A stretch of DNA of 64,000 bases. Origin: Huiozyma naganishii CBS 8797 (lineage: Eukaryota; Ascomycota; Saccharomycetes; Saccharomycetales; Saccharomycetaceae). Made by a program: the position numbers and the translations under genes. The notes beneath the pieces are model-generated. The model was not told the DNA's origin, made no database searches, and saw only the letters and a program-made list of their open reading frames with translations. Of this stretch, positions 48,162-56,984 are shown in pieces (the stretch's first letter is position 1; the number at the start of each line of letters is the position of its first letter). The stretch lies in the NCBI RefSeq assembly GCF_000348985.1, contig NC_035924.1, forward strand, positions 1,054,001-1,118,000, written 5' to 3'.

Positions 48162-48794
48162 ATGAAGTTCACTTCCGCTTTCGCTACTATCTTCGCTCTA
48201 GCTCAGTTGGTCCTTGCTGACTCTGCCGAATTCGGTATGATGTCCATCCACTCTGGTTCCCCAGTCCACATGTTGTTCTTCAAGGACGACAACGGACTAG
48301 TGCTGGGTTCCGGTGGTAGCAGTTTGAGCACCACCATCACCGACGACGGTAAGTTGAAGCTTTCGAACGGCAAGTTCGTCGTTGTCGGCTCCGACGGTAA
48401 GTTCACCGAGGGTGCCGAGGCCGACGGGTCCAAGGGCTTCGCCATCGTCGACTCCCGTGTCACCTACAACGGTGCCAGCTCCTTCTACGCTGCACCAGCT
48501 GACGGTTCCAACTACTCTGTCTACGCCAAGGATGTCAGCGGTTCCACCGACATCGTCTTCAACGCAAGAGGCACCACAGGGGCCGCCATCACTTCGTACA
48601 CCCCATCCGGTGCCTCTGCTTCTGCTTCTGGCTCCGCTTCAAGCACAGCCGCAAAGGCCACCGCCATCTCTCAAATCGGTGACGGTCAAGCCCAAGCTTC
48701 CGTCCAGACCCAGACTGCTAACGGTGCCCAAAGATTGGCCCTTGGTGGTGCCGGTGCCGGTATTGTCGCTGCTGCATGCGCTCTAATTATGTAA
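48162..48794 (+). CDS. CWP1: GPI cell-wall mannoprotein Cwp1
   Basis: 210 residues, against 239 in S. cerevisiae. Cwp1 is a wall protein attached through a GPI remnant and found at birth scars; it can also be alkali-labile bound through its repeat. A signal peptide covers about residues 1-20 (MKFTSAFATIFALAQLVLAD). The conserved body (SAEFGMMSIHSGSPVH, ITDDGKLKLSNGKFVV) is followed by a short Ser/Ala-rich part with a PIR-type motif ISQIGDGQAQA and a C-terminal GPI signal (TANGAQ then a hydrophobic end). The Ser-rich spacer is shorter than in S. cerevisiae. Codons are highly biased to preferred ones. The start is MKFTS; the open frame upstream is leader. Confidence 0.94.
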   Translation: MKFTSAFATIFALAQLVLADSAEFGMMSIHSGSPVHMLFFKDDNGLVLGSGGSSLSTTITDDGKLKLSNGKFVVVGSDGKFTEGAEADGSKGFAIVDSRVTYNGASSFYAAPADGSNYSVYAKDVSGSTDIVFNARGTTGAAITSYTPSGASASASGSASSTAAKATAISQIGDGQAQASVQTQTANGAQRLALGGAGAGIVAAACALIM

Positions 48795-49590
48795 GTGTGT
48801 GAGGCTAGCCCCCACAACACTGGAAAAAACAACACATATACAAGACACACGCACCCAGCAGGCAATCATCTGAAGCAAGTTTTCTGTTTCTCTCTGTGTA
48901 TTCTACATAGGTATTTACTTTTGCTCTAATAGCTAGTTCGTTATTTTGATGTCACCCAGGCCTGCTTTTTCTTGCAGCAACGGCTGAAAATAGTTTTCCC
49001 CTTTTGGGTGCGTGCGGCCAGAAAAAACGCGAAAAGTGCCGTGGTCTGCGCTGTTTTCACATTTCCCAATGCGGCTGCCTCTTTGCGCGCGACTTTAAAT
49101 TTCCCGTTTAGTTCTGAAACACTGTTGTTGCATGTTTTATTTTTATTTTTATTTTTGCGTCTTCGTGGCTCGCCGTTAGCGGAAGCGAAGTTTCCCGTAT
49201 TCGGAACTGCTGCTGCTCCAAACGGAGAATTCTCATGCGTTCGAGAACTTCTGGTCCACAATTCGCGTTTGTGAAGCAGGAGCTTTGCTTGTTCTTTCTT
49301 TTTGCCGAGACTTTTTACACCGAGAGGTCTAGAAGCACAAGAACAGTAAATTCGCTCAGCTGGCCCGTGCTGCAACAACGTCTTGTTTATCCTCGGGAAA
49401 AAAACAACAGAACGACAGTAAAATGTAAGGGATCTAGCGATCTCCAATTCATATATAAACGGGTGTCTTGTTTCAGATTTTTCCCAGCCTCAATTCGTTT
49501 TCCCCTCTCTGTTTCTATCTTGTAGTTTCCATTCAGCACCACATCCAAAATAAACACACTCGCTTTTCACCCAACTTACAAAAACTAAAA
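48795..49590. other. CWP2 promoter region
   Basis: No gene seen. It has a TATA box TATATAAA at 49452-49459, about 130 bp before CWP2, and repeated TTTTTATTT units near 49135-49155. Confidence 0.5.
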
Positions 49591-49899
49591 ATGCAATTCT
49601 CTACTTCCTTCGTTGCCGCCTCTGCCGCTCTATTCGCCGTCTCCCAAGCCGCTGACGCCATCTCTCAAATCGATGACGGTCAAATCCAGGCTACCACCAA
49701 GCCAGCTACCACCAAGCCAGCTACCACCAAGCCAGCTACCACCGCCGCCACTGCCACCAAGCCAGCTACCACCGTCGCCACCGCCACTGCCACCCAGTCC
49801 GCCTCCAAGCCAGCTGTCAACCAGCAGACCGCCAACGGTGCTGGTAAGCTAGCCGTCGGCGCCGGTGCCGTCGCCGCCATGGGTGCTCTATTGTTGTAA
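49591..49899 (+). CDS. CWP2: GPI cell-wall mannoprotein Cwp2
   Basis: 102 residues, against 92 in S. cerevisiae. Cwp2 is a short, abundant wall protein that strengthens the wall and resists low pH. A signal peptide spans about 1-22 (MQFSTSFVAASAALFAVSQA). A single PIR-type motif ISQIDDGQIQATT follows directly. Then come KPATT tandem repeats (at least four units), a Thr/Ala-rich spacer and a GPI signal (QQTANGAGKLAVGAGAVAAM). The order CWP1 then CWP2 on one strand is the same as in S. cerevisiae (YKL096W, YKL096W-A). Codon use is strongly biased, as in CWP1. Confidence 0.95.
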   Translation: MQFSTSFVAASAALFAVSQAADAISQIDDGQIQATTKPATTKPATTKPATTAATATKPATTVATATATQSASKPAVNQQTANGAGKLAVGAGAVAAMGALLL

Positions 49900-50947
49900 G
49901 AGCGATGACGTGTCACGTGGGTCTCTATATCTTCTTCTTTTTCTAAATCTCAATAGGTATTACATAAACTTTTAATCGTTTTTCTTTCTCTACAAGATAC
50001 CGTGTGATGAGGCAATTGACACGGAGCTGGGTCCTTCTCCTGACACCAATGACGCCTCGGGTGTTGCCTCGTCTGTGCCTCCCATTCAAGCGAGCAACAG
50101 TGCAACAACACGCCTCCCTCCCATCTGTTGCACCTGCCACGTTGTGAAACGGCACCCCCTCCGGGACACTGCCCTCCGCTCTTTGTTCTATTATCTGTGA
50201 ATTGCACGGCCCTGTCTCTGCCAGACACACCTGGAGAAGGTGGCTGCGGTGGCTGGGTGCAGACCACGGCAAATCCACACAGACATTCCCCGCACGCGCT
50301 CCGCCCCACCCCCCCCTTCCGAGTTCCAGATTTGTCCGCTCCGGGGATGTCCAGGACATTTTGCCGCTCCGTGTCTTCTTTGGGCGGTGCGCCGTTCCTT
50401 GCGTCATGCGGAGATCGGAGCGAAGGCAATATGTCCTTTGTCCTTTTGTTCCCCCCACAGATAGCCCCGGAAGAGGACAAACAGCGGTGTGACGGGATTG
50501 TATACTGCCGTGCCCAGAACGTGAACCAACAACGACAGCACTGTGTGAGGAGGATTCCTCTAACAGAAGACGCGGAAAAAGAAGAAGAGGAAGCCCCCTG
50601 CGGAAGTTACAAGTATGGCTGTCTCTGCTGCGTAACAGACTGGGGGAGAGGGGGTGGGCACGAGAAGCAAGAGTGCGGGGGACGATACGGGAAGAAGAAG
50701 GTGGCAGAAAGGACCGCTCTGTCTTAGACAATGATACGTTAATGTTGAAGCAGGACATACACTAGTATATACATGTTTCCTGTGCTCTCTCTCTCCATAT
50801 ATATTTATATATATGTAAGGGTTTCCTGCTGCGCTGCCTGTTGGTAGGATACTTAACATTCTGTCTCCGTCTCTCCGTCTGAGCCTTCTTGTTCTTGTTA
50901 AATCTGGGAGACGTTCCCTAGTAAGTACCCCGGCTTACAATTTTGTT
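49900..50947. other. Gap between CWP2 and the MBR1/ISF1 gene
   Basis: Open frames of 199 codons (plus, 50128-50727) and 271 codons (minus, 49943-50758) overlap here. Neither shows family resemblance, and their composition (Arg, Pro, Cys and Ser-rich) looks like chance frames in GC-rich DNA. A long TATA-type stretch lies near 50797-50816 before the next gene. Confidence 0.5.
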
Positions 50948-51787
50948 ATGCTGTCGCACGCTATATTCGAAAGAGATGTTCAAGATCCTTGCTCTGCCGC
51001 TTGCGATTGTGCAGATGCCTGTAAAAACACAGCCAGTGCAGCTCCGGTGGTGGGGGTGTCAGATTCTCCAGTGTTTGCATCACGTTGTAACTTGCCAGAG
51101 AAAGTAACCGCTCTACGGAAGATCCATACAGCACCCCATCCGTGGGAGAACGGTCCGTCACAGTTCCTGCTCGTGTGTACTGGGGGCCCAACACCCATCT
51201 CACCGCCATCCCCGCTCTCAGAGCAGAGACCGGTACGCAAGAGAGCCAACAGTTTCGCCTTCATACATAGACTCTCCCGCAACTCGTCCATGTCTAAGAT
51301 GTTCGACTACGCGGATAACACAGCAAGCAGACCAAAGTTCTCCAGGAGCGGGTCCATGGATGACGGCCTCGCACCGTCGCTGGCACAGTTGCAGGTGTCC
51401 CCAACGGCACCGCTCACAAGACACAACTCCTGCTACGCTATACCGACTCACGTCTACGGGCTGGAGAAGTACGTCACCTCGGAACTGGACGAACTGTCCT
51501 CGGGGCCCAGCACAGCGACGAACTCGCAGAGCACCATGGCGTCCGTGTTTATCTCCCGGGCCACACAGGGGACCCTCGATCGAGGACTCGACAATGCGTC
51601 CGAGTCGTCCTCCTCGTCGGATTCAGAATCCTCGTCGTCACTGTCGCTGACCGCATCGGTTACTCGCACTCACGGAGGGGCGAAACGTACAAGTGTCACA
51701 GACGAGGATCTCGCGGGGGACAAACCAAAAAACATTAAATCAAGACGTTCATTCATCAAGTTGTCCCTGGCGCAATCCTTCGCTTGA
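50948..51787 (+). CDS. MBR1: Mbr1/Isf1-family protein of mitochondrial biogenesis
   Basis: 279 residues, against about 339 for Mbr1 and 375 for Isf1 in S. cerevisiae. The two are duplicates needed for respiratory growth under some conditions; their biochemical function is unknown. Family traits: short phosphorylatable Ser-rich motifs (RPVRKRANSFAFIHRLSRNSS, cited in part; KFSRSGSMDD; LTRHNSCYAI), each with a basic residue before Ser, a Ser-rich acidic region (about 215-235), and the C-terminal RRSFIKLSLAQSFA. It is followed by NAM7, as ISF1 is in S. cerevisiae, while CWP1/CWP2 to the left belong to the MBR1 side. It could thus be called MBR1 or ISF1. Confidence 0.8.
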   Translation: MLSHAIFERDVQDPCSAACDCADACKNTASAAPVVGVSDSPVFASRCNLPEKVTALRKIHTAPHPWENGPSQFLLVCTGGPTPISPPSPLSEQRPVRKRANSFAFIHRLSRNSSMSKMFDYADNTASRPKFSRSGSMDDGLAPSLAQLQVSPTAPLTRHNSCYAIPTHVYGLEKYVTSELDELSSGPSTATNSQSTMASVFISRATQGTLDRGLDNASESSSSSDSESSSSLSLTASVTRTHGGAKRTSVTDEDLAGDKPKNIKSRRSFIKLSLAQSFA

Positions 51788-52050
51788 AAACACGAAACGC
51801 AACTCATGCCGCATACATATTTTTTGACGTGGATATCCTGCATATTTGTAACAAGATTTTAACTACACTGTATATCAACGTATATATATATATATTCTTC
51901 CACGCAATGATTTCAATCAACTGTCATCTCAGATGAACACACGCTCTCCATGTATGACGACTTTTCCGTGCGATGTGAAAATTTTTATAATATTCTAATA
52001 ATTTTTTTTTAATTGTTCTTTAAAAGAGAGGGTTTGTTCACTCAGCGGCA

Positions 52051-55000
52051 ATGATGGATTCCTCTTCGCGACAGGGAGAGTCTCAGTCAGGGGAACCGTC
52101 ACAGAAGCCACGCGACAGAAGCATGAGCTCTACAGGAACAGACAGGGCAGGCTCCGTCAATGATCACATAGAGGAAAATCCAGGCATTGCGCTCGTCGAG
52201 GACCCGCTGCTAGAGGTCGAAGATGCACCATCGGCACAGCTGGACGGTGCAATGGGTCCAGAACACACCCACCAGGACCAGGAAAGTATGGCGGTGGCGA
52301 GCTCCGCGGTGGAGTGTGCGTGTGCCTACTGTGGGGTCGACCAGGCGTCCTCCGTGGTCAAGTGCAACGTGTGTAGCAAGTGGTTCTGTAACTCGAAGAA
52401 CGGCACCAACAGCTCACACATCGTCAACCACCTCGTGCTATCGCACCACAGCGTCGTGTCCCTGCATCCGGAGTCAGACCTCGGAGACACAGTCCTCGAG
52501 TGCTACCAATGCGGGAGGAAGAACGTCTTCCTCCTCGGGTTCGTCTCAGCAAAGAGTGAGGCCGTCGTCGTGCTGCTTTGCAGAATGCCCTGCGCGCAGG
52601 GGAAGAACCCAAACTGGGACACGGACCAGTGGCTGCCCCTCATCCAGGACAGACAGTTCTTGCCCTGGGTCGCAGCGGAACCCGCGGACGAGAACAAACT
52701 CGCTGCAAGACTCATCACCCCAAGTCAGATCTCGAAGTTGGAGGCCAAATGGAGGTCCAATAGGGACGCCACGATAAACGACATCGAGACCACCGAAGAA
52801 CAGGAGAGCATCGCACCTTTGCTCCTGAGATACCAGGACGCGTACGAGTACCAAAGATCGTACGGCCCGTTGATCAAACTGGAGGCCGACCACGACAAGC
52901 AACTTAAGGAGTCACAGGCATTGGAACACATTTCCGTTTCTTGGTCCCTCGCCCTGAATAATAGACACTTGGTCTCCTTCGCGCTGTCCACTTACGAATC
53001 AAACGAACTGAAGGTGGCTGTCGGCGACGAGATGTCCCTGTGGTACTCCGGATTGCAAAATCCAGATTGGGAGGGTAGAGGGTACATTGTGCGCTTGCCC
53101 AACAGTTACCAGGACACGTTTACTTTGGAACTGAAACCAAGCAAGACACCACCCCCAACTCATCTGACTACAGGGTTCACGGCAGAGTTTATCTGGAAGG
53201 GTACATCGTACGACAGAATGCAAGATGCACTGAAGAAATTCGCCGTCGACAAGAAATCTATATCCGGGTTCCTTTACTACAAGATCCTAGGCCATGAGGT
53301 CGTCGACGTCTCGTTCGACGTGCCGCTACCAAAGGAATTCTCAATATCGCATTTCGCACACTTGAACGCATCGCAATCAAACGCAGTGAAGCACGTCCTG
53401 GAGCGGCCACTGTCACTGATTCAGGGTCCACCGGGTACCGGGAAAACAGTCACATCGGCTACCATCGTGTACCATCTGGCCAAGATCCACAAGGACAGAA
53501 TCCTAGTATGCGCCCCATCAAACGTTGCCGTGGACCACTTGGCCTCCAAGTTGCGCGACTTGGGGTTGAAAGTCGTAAGATTGACCGCAAAGAGCAGGGA
53601 AGACGTAGAAAGCTCCGTGTCAGATTTGGCGTTGCACAACTTGGTCGCAAAGTCTTCTCAAGGCGAGTTAAAGAAACTGCTGAAACTGAAGGATGAGGTG
53701 GGGGAACTGTCCGCAGTGGGTACTAGAAGGTTTGTCAAACTGGTGAAGAAGGCAGAATTGGAGATCCTTGCAAAGGCAGACGTCGTCTGCTGTACCTGTG
53801 TTGGGGCAGGTGATAAGAGACTTGACACAAGGTTCAGAACGGTGCTGATCGACGAGAGTACGCAGGCTACGGAACCGGAATGTCTGATTCCGATTGTGAA
53901 GGGCGCCAAACAGGTCATTCTTGTTGGTGACCACCAACAGCTGGGACCTGTCATTTTAGAGAGGAAGGCAGCTGATGCCGGCCTGAAGCAGTCTCTGTTT
54001 GAAAGGTTGATATCGCTGGGCCACGTTCCAATCAGACTCGAAGTACAGTACCGTATGAACCCGCACCTAAGTGAATTCCCAAGTAACATGTTTTATGAGG
54101 GAACCTTGCAAAATGGTGTTACCATCGAACAAAGAACCGTTCTGAACAGCACCTTCCCATGGCCAATCCACGGCGTCCCAATGATGTTTTGGGCGAACTA
54201 TGGGAGAGAAGAAATTTCAGGGAATGGTACCTCGTATCTGAACAGAATCGAAGCGATGAACTGTGAACGGATCATTACAAAACTCTTCAGGGACGGGGTG
54301 AAACCAGAACAAATCGGTGTCATTACGCCATACGAGGGACAGAGAGCATATGTTCTACAGTACATGCAGATGAACGGTGCAATGGACAAAAGCTTATACC
54401 TTAAAGTGGAAGTTGCGTCTGTTGATGCGTTCCAAGGGCGTGAGAAGGATTACATTATTCTCTCGTGTGTCCGTGCCAATGAACAACAAGCAATTGGTTT
54501 CTTAAGAGACCCTCGTCGTCTGAACGTGGGACTGACAAGAGCTAAATACGGGTTGGTGATTTTAGGGAACCCGAGATCGTTATCGCGAAACCTACTATGG
54601 AACCATCTTTTAGTACATTTCAGAGAGAAAGGTTGTCTGGTAGAAGGTGCCTTGGATAACTTGCAGCTGTGCACTGTGCAATTAACCAAATTGCCACCGA
54701 GGAAAAGAGGAGGAAATGGTAACAAAGATGCAAACCAGTTTGAAATAGATGTAAACACCCGTACTTCTATCGATGACTTTGACTTACAAAGTTTAATGTC
54801 TTTTGGTGCCCCAGAAGGCGCCAACGCGTTTAATAATGTCTTCACTGCCAACGACGACTTCTCTTCGTTCTTGAATAACGGGTATTGGAACTTCCAAAAC
54901 GTTGAACAGGATACAGAAGCGGCCAAAGGAAACAACAACGTCTACCAAAAGGAAGGCCATCCACTGAACTCAAACTATGCAGGTCAATTGAGAGACGAAG

Positions 55001-55053
55001 ATGAAAATACTACTGAAGCGATGAATAAAGGATTTTCATCTTTAAATATTTAG
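52051..55053 (+). CDS. NAM7: Nonsense-mediated decay helicase Nam7/Upf1
   Basis: 1000 residues, against 971 in S. cerevisiae. Upf1 is an ATP-dependent RNA helicase that, with Upf2 and Upf3, triggers decay of mRNAs with early stops. The N-terminal Cys/His-rich domain (about residues 88-190, CAYCGVDQASSVVKCNVCSK) binds Upf2. The superfamily 1 helicase core has Walker A GPPGTGKT (about 458-465), motif II DEST (about 600) and a late motif DAFQGREKDYIILSCVRA with an Arg pair in GLTRAKYG. The C-terminal 130 residues are Asn-rich and variable. NAM7 adjacent to the MBR1/ISF1 gene matches S. cerevisiae YMR080C-YMR081C. Confidence 0.97.
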   Translation: MMDSSSRQGESQSGEPSQKPRDRSMSSTGTDRAGSVNDHIEENPGIALVEDPLLEVEDAPSAQLDGAMGPEHTHQDQESMAVASSAVECACAYCGVDQASSVVKCNVCSKWFCNSKNGTNSSHIVNHLVLSHHSVVSLHPESDLGDTVLECYQCGRKNVFLLGFVSAKSEAVVVLLCRMPCAQGKNPNWDTDQWLPLIQDRQFLPWVAAEPADENKLAARLITPSQISKLEAKWRSNRDATINDIETTEEQESIAPLLLRYQDAYEYQRSYGPLIKLEADHDKQLKESQALEHISVSWSLALNNRHLVSFALSTYESNELKVAVGDEMSLWYSGLQNPDWEGRGYIVRLPNSYQDTFTLELKPSKTPPPTHLTTGFTAEFIWKGTSYDRMQDALKKFAVDKKSISGFLYYKILGHEVVDVSFDVPLPKEFSISHFAHLNASQSNAVKHVLERPLSLIQGPPGTGKTVTSATIVYHLAKIHKDRILVCAPSNVAVDHLASKLRDLGLKVVRLTAKSREDVESSVSDLALHNLVAKSSQGELKKLLKLKDEVGELSAVGTRRFVKLVKKAELEILAKADVVCCTCVGAGDKRLDTRFRTVLIDESTQATEPECLIPIVKGAKQVILVGDHQQLGPVILERKAADAGLKQSLFERLISLGHVPIRLEVQYRMNPHLSEFPSNMFYEGTLQNGVTIEQRTVLNSTFPWPIHGVPMMFWANYGREEISGNGTSYLNRIEAMNCERIITKLFRDGVKPEQIGVITPYEGQRAYVLQYMQMNGAMDKSLYLKVEVASVDAFQGREKDYIILSCVRANEQQAIGFLRDPRRLNVGLTRAKYGLVILGNPRSLSRNLLWNHLLVHFREKGCLVEGALDNLQLCTVQLTKLPPRKRGGNGNKDANQFEIDVNTRTSIDDFDLQSLMSFGAPEGANAFNNVFTANDDFSSFLNNGYWNFQNVEQDTEAAKGNNNVYQKEGHPLNSNYAGQLRDEDENTTEAMNKGFSSLNI

Positions 55054-55696
55054 ATCGGAGAAGACAGGTGGTAATGGAAAAGGATCTTCAAATATGCTGG
55101 AGGCATATCAGATACGGCACGAAATCAGGGTACGTATGGTAATACAGTCTTTGACGCCGTAGGAGACGGAAGAACATAATAATTTTTTTGCTCTTTCAGC
55201 AGAGCGAGTAAGACTGTTGCCTCATCGAGGCTGTTAAAATTTGGGGGACAATCATCTGTAGTAGTAGTAGTCCTTTTCGACAGTTGGGCGTACTAAAGCA
55301 GTAATGTACAAATATGCAACATATTTATGTAGCAAGCTTGAATGCTTGACGCCCTTTTCTGGAAATGGAAAAAAAGAGAATGTCAAGCTTTACTTGGGGG
55401 AAGTCTCTATCTGTTTAATTTTTTAAAGAGTCCCCAGTATCTGAACATTTAGCTAAAACAAGAGGAGAAAGCGGAACTTTTAAAAAAGGCACTACTTTGT
55501 CCTCAAGCGACCCTTCATTTGGTATCACATTCATATACTTGGACCTTTCCTTTGATACCGCTGTTTCGTTTACAACTACATGTCACCCATATACAAGAGA
55601 ACCAGAGAACTTTCATCCTTCTAATAGTCTTAGTATAGTCATCTCGCAACACGGTTACTTAACTTCAAGCAATCAAAAAAATATAGAAAAAAGAAA

Positions 55697-55769
55697 TGGA
55701 CGAGTCCGGAGTCGAACCGAAGACCTCTCCCATGCTAAGGGAGCGCGCTACCAACTACGCCACACGCCC
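55697..55769 (-). tRNA. tRNA-Ala (AGC)
   Basis: 73 nt on the minus strand, starting GGGCGTGTGG and ending GGACTCGTCCA. The anticodon loop CTTAGCATG gives AGC (alanine). The acceptor stem GGGCGTG pairs with the 3' part with one G-U-type step, the TPsiC arm reads GGTTCGACTCC, and no intron is present. Four T residues follow close downstream on its own strand, as for Pol III. It differs from the S. cerevisiae tRNA by only a few bases. Confidence 0.96.
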
Positions 55770-55923
55770 ATAATTTTCTGATTTTTGTTGTAATATGAAA
55801 CCCACATACTTCCAATTACGAGACCCAGCTCTCAACCACGAACTCTCACAGTTTTCAGACACAAACCAATAAGCCCTCTTCCACAAGGCAACACATCGCG
55901 ACATACAACAAACAATACAAAAG

Positions 55924-56206
55924 TGTCACACCCCACTTTAGTCAGGAGGCTACACCTCACCTTAGTCAGCAGGCTACGTATCTATAACGAACGGACAGAC
56001 CCAAGCTAATGCGGTCTGATCCAGCTTCACCAATTATTATATAAAGGCCACAGATTCCAGTCATTGGAATCCTCGTCTCTCTTCCTTTATATATTCTCTT
56101 TCTATATAATCTTTACATAGAGAGGACAGACAATTGATCACTGTTTAGACTCTTATATACCTTAGAGTTTACTCAAAACATTAATTATCATCAGCGCAAT
56201 CTTACA
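55924..56206. repeat. Possible solo LTR with a 26-bp tandem repeat, upstream of tRNA-Ala
   Basis: The segment begins TGTCACACC, ends CTTACA, and has a TATA box (TATATAAAG, near 56039) in the middle, so it resembles an LTR about 155 bp upstream of the tRNA, a typical Ty1-type target zone. Two adjacent roughly 26-bp copies of a CACYYCAC-YTTAGTCAG-RGGCTAC unit open it. No target duplication was seen, so this call is weak. Confidence 0.35.
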
Positions 56207-56984
56207 TTTGTAAAATATTGTATTCTTTCTTTTTCCTGATCTCCTCGCTTTCATTTTTGCATTACTACTGTGTCCTTATCCTTTTCTTACTAAAGTGTCT
56301 TTATCCTTTTGTTTTCTATCGGTCTCTATAATTTTGGTGACTAATATCTTGTTGAGGTGCAGTCATCTTTTGGGTTCTTATGTTTGTCTCGAGGCGCACA
56401 GCCACGGTAAACTTATTAAGGTAAGGTTACCTTCTCCTAGTCTGCCCTCGGTCGAGCTCGCTAGTTAATGTCCCCCATGCTTTGTGATCCCATGCCCTGC
56501 GTCCAGGAAATAGGACCGCATTTCCAAGTAGCGTGTGTCCTATTTCTGAATCTGATCTATTACATTTTCAAGTTTTTACAGTCTTAGTTAAAAAGACATC
56601 TTTGTCAGCCGGTAAAAATAAATAATAAGTCATTTTGTCATAGTTTTCGGTACTAGGATGCCAACAACATAAGATTCCCATATAGTCTAACTTACGCTCT
56701 TAAGTGACAGCTCTGTTTTGAAATATACTCTGCTATAGATGTTCAAGAAGTTTTTGTATATACTCGTAGAAAAGCAGAAACACTACCAGAAACATATCAA
56801 TAAACCCATATTAAATACCTTGGACAGCTGAGAGAGCTAGTTAAATCTTACGACCCCTAGGAAGATCCGATCAAATTTAGGGCAAAACATAAGGAAAGAT
56901 TTTAGTTCTGTCTTGACCAAAAGTTTTTCTTGACTGTTATGAATTATCATTGAATACACTGTATATCATGTCCATATATACGTT
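56207..56984. other. Gene-free AT-rich DNA between the tRNA-Ala region and CTF18
   Basis: No gene seen. An inverted pair AATAGGACCGCATTT / ...GTGTCCTATT lies around 56510-56552. The sequence looks like decayed repeat DNA. Confidence 0.4.

Noticed and set aside
49943..50758. 271-codon open frame on the minus strand overlapping a 199-codon frame on the plus strand
   Set aside because: Both lack family resemblance, have Arg/Pro/Cys-rich chance-like composition and overlap each other; the DNA is GC-rich, which lengthens random frames.
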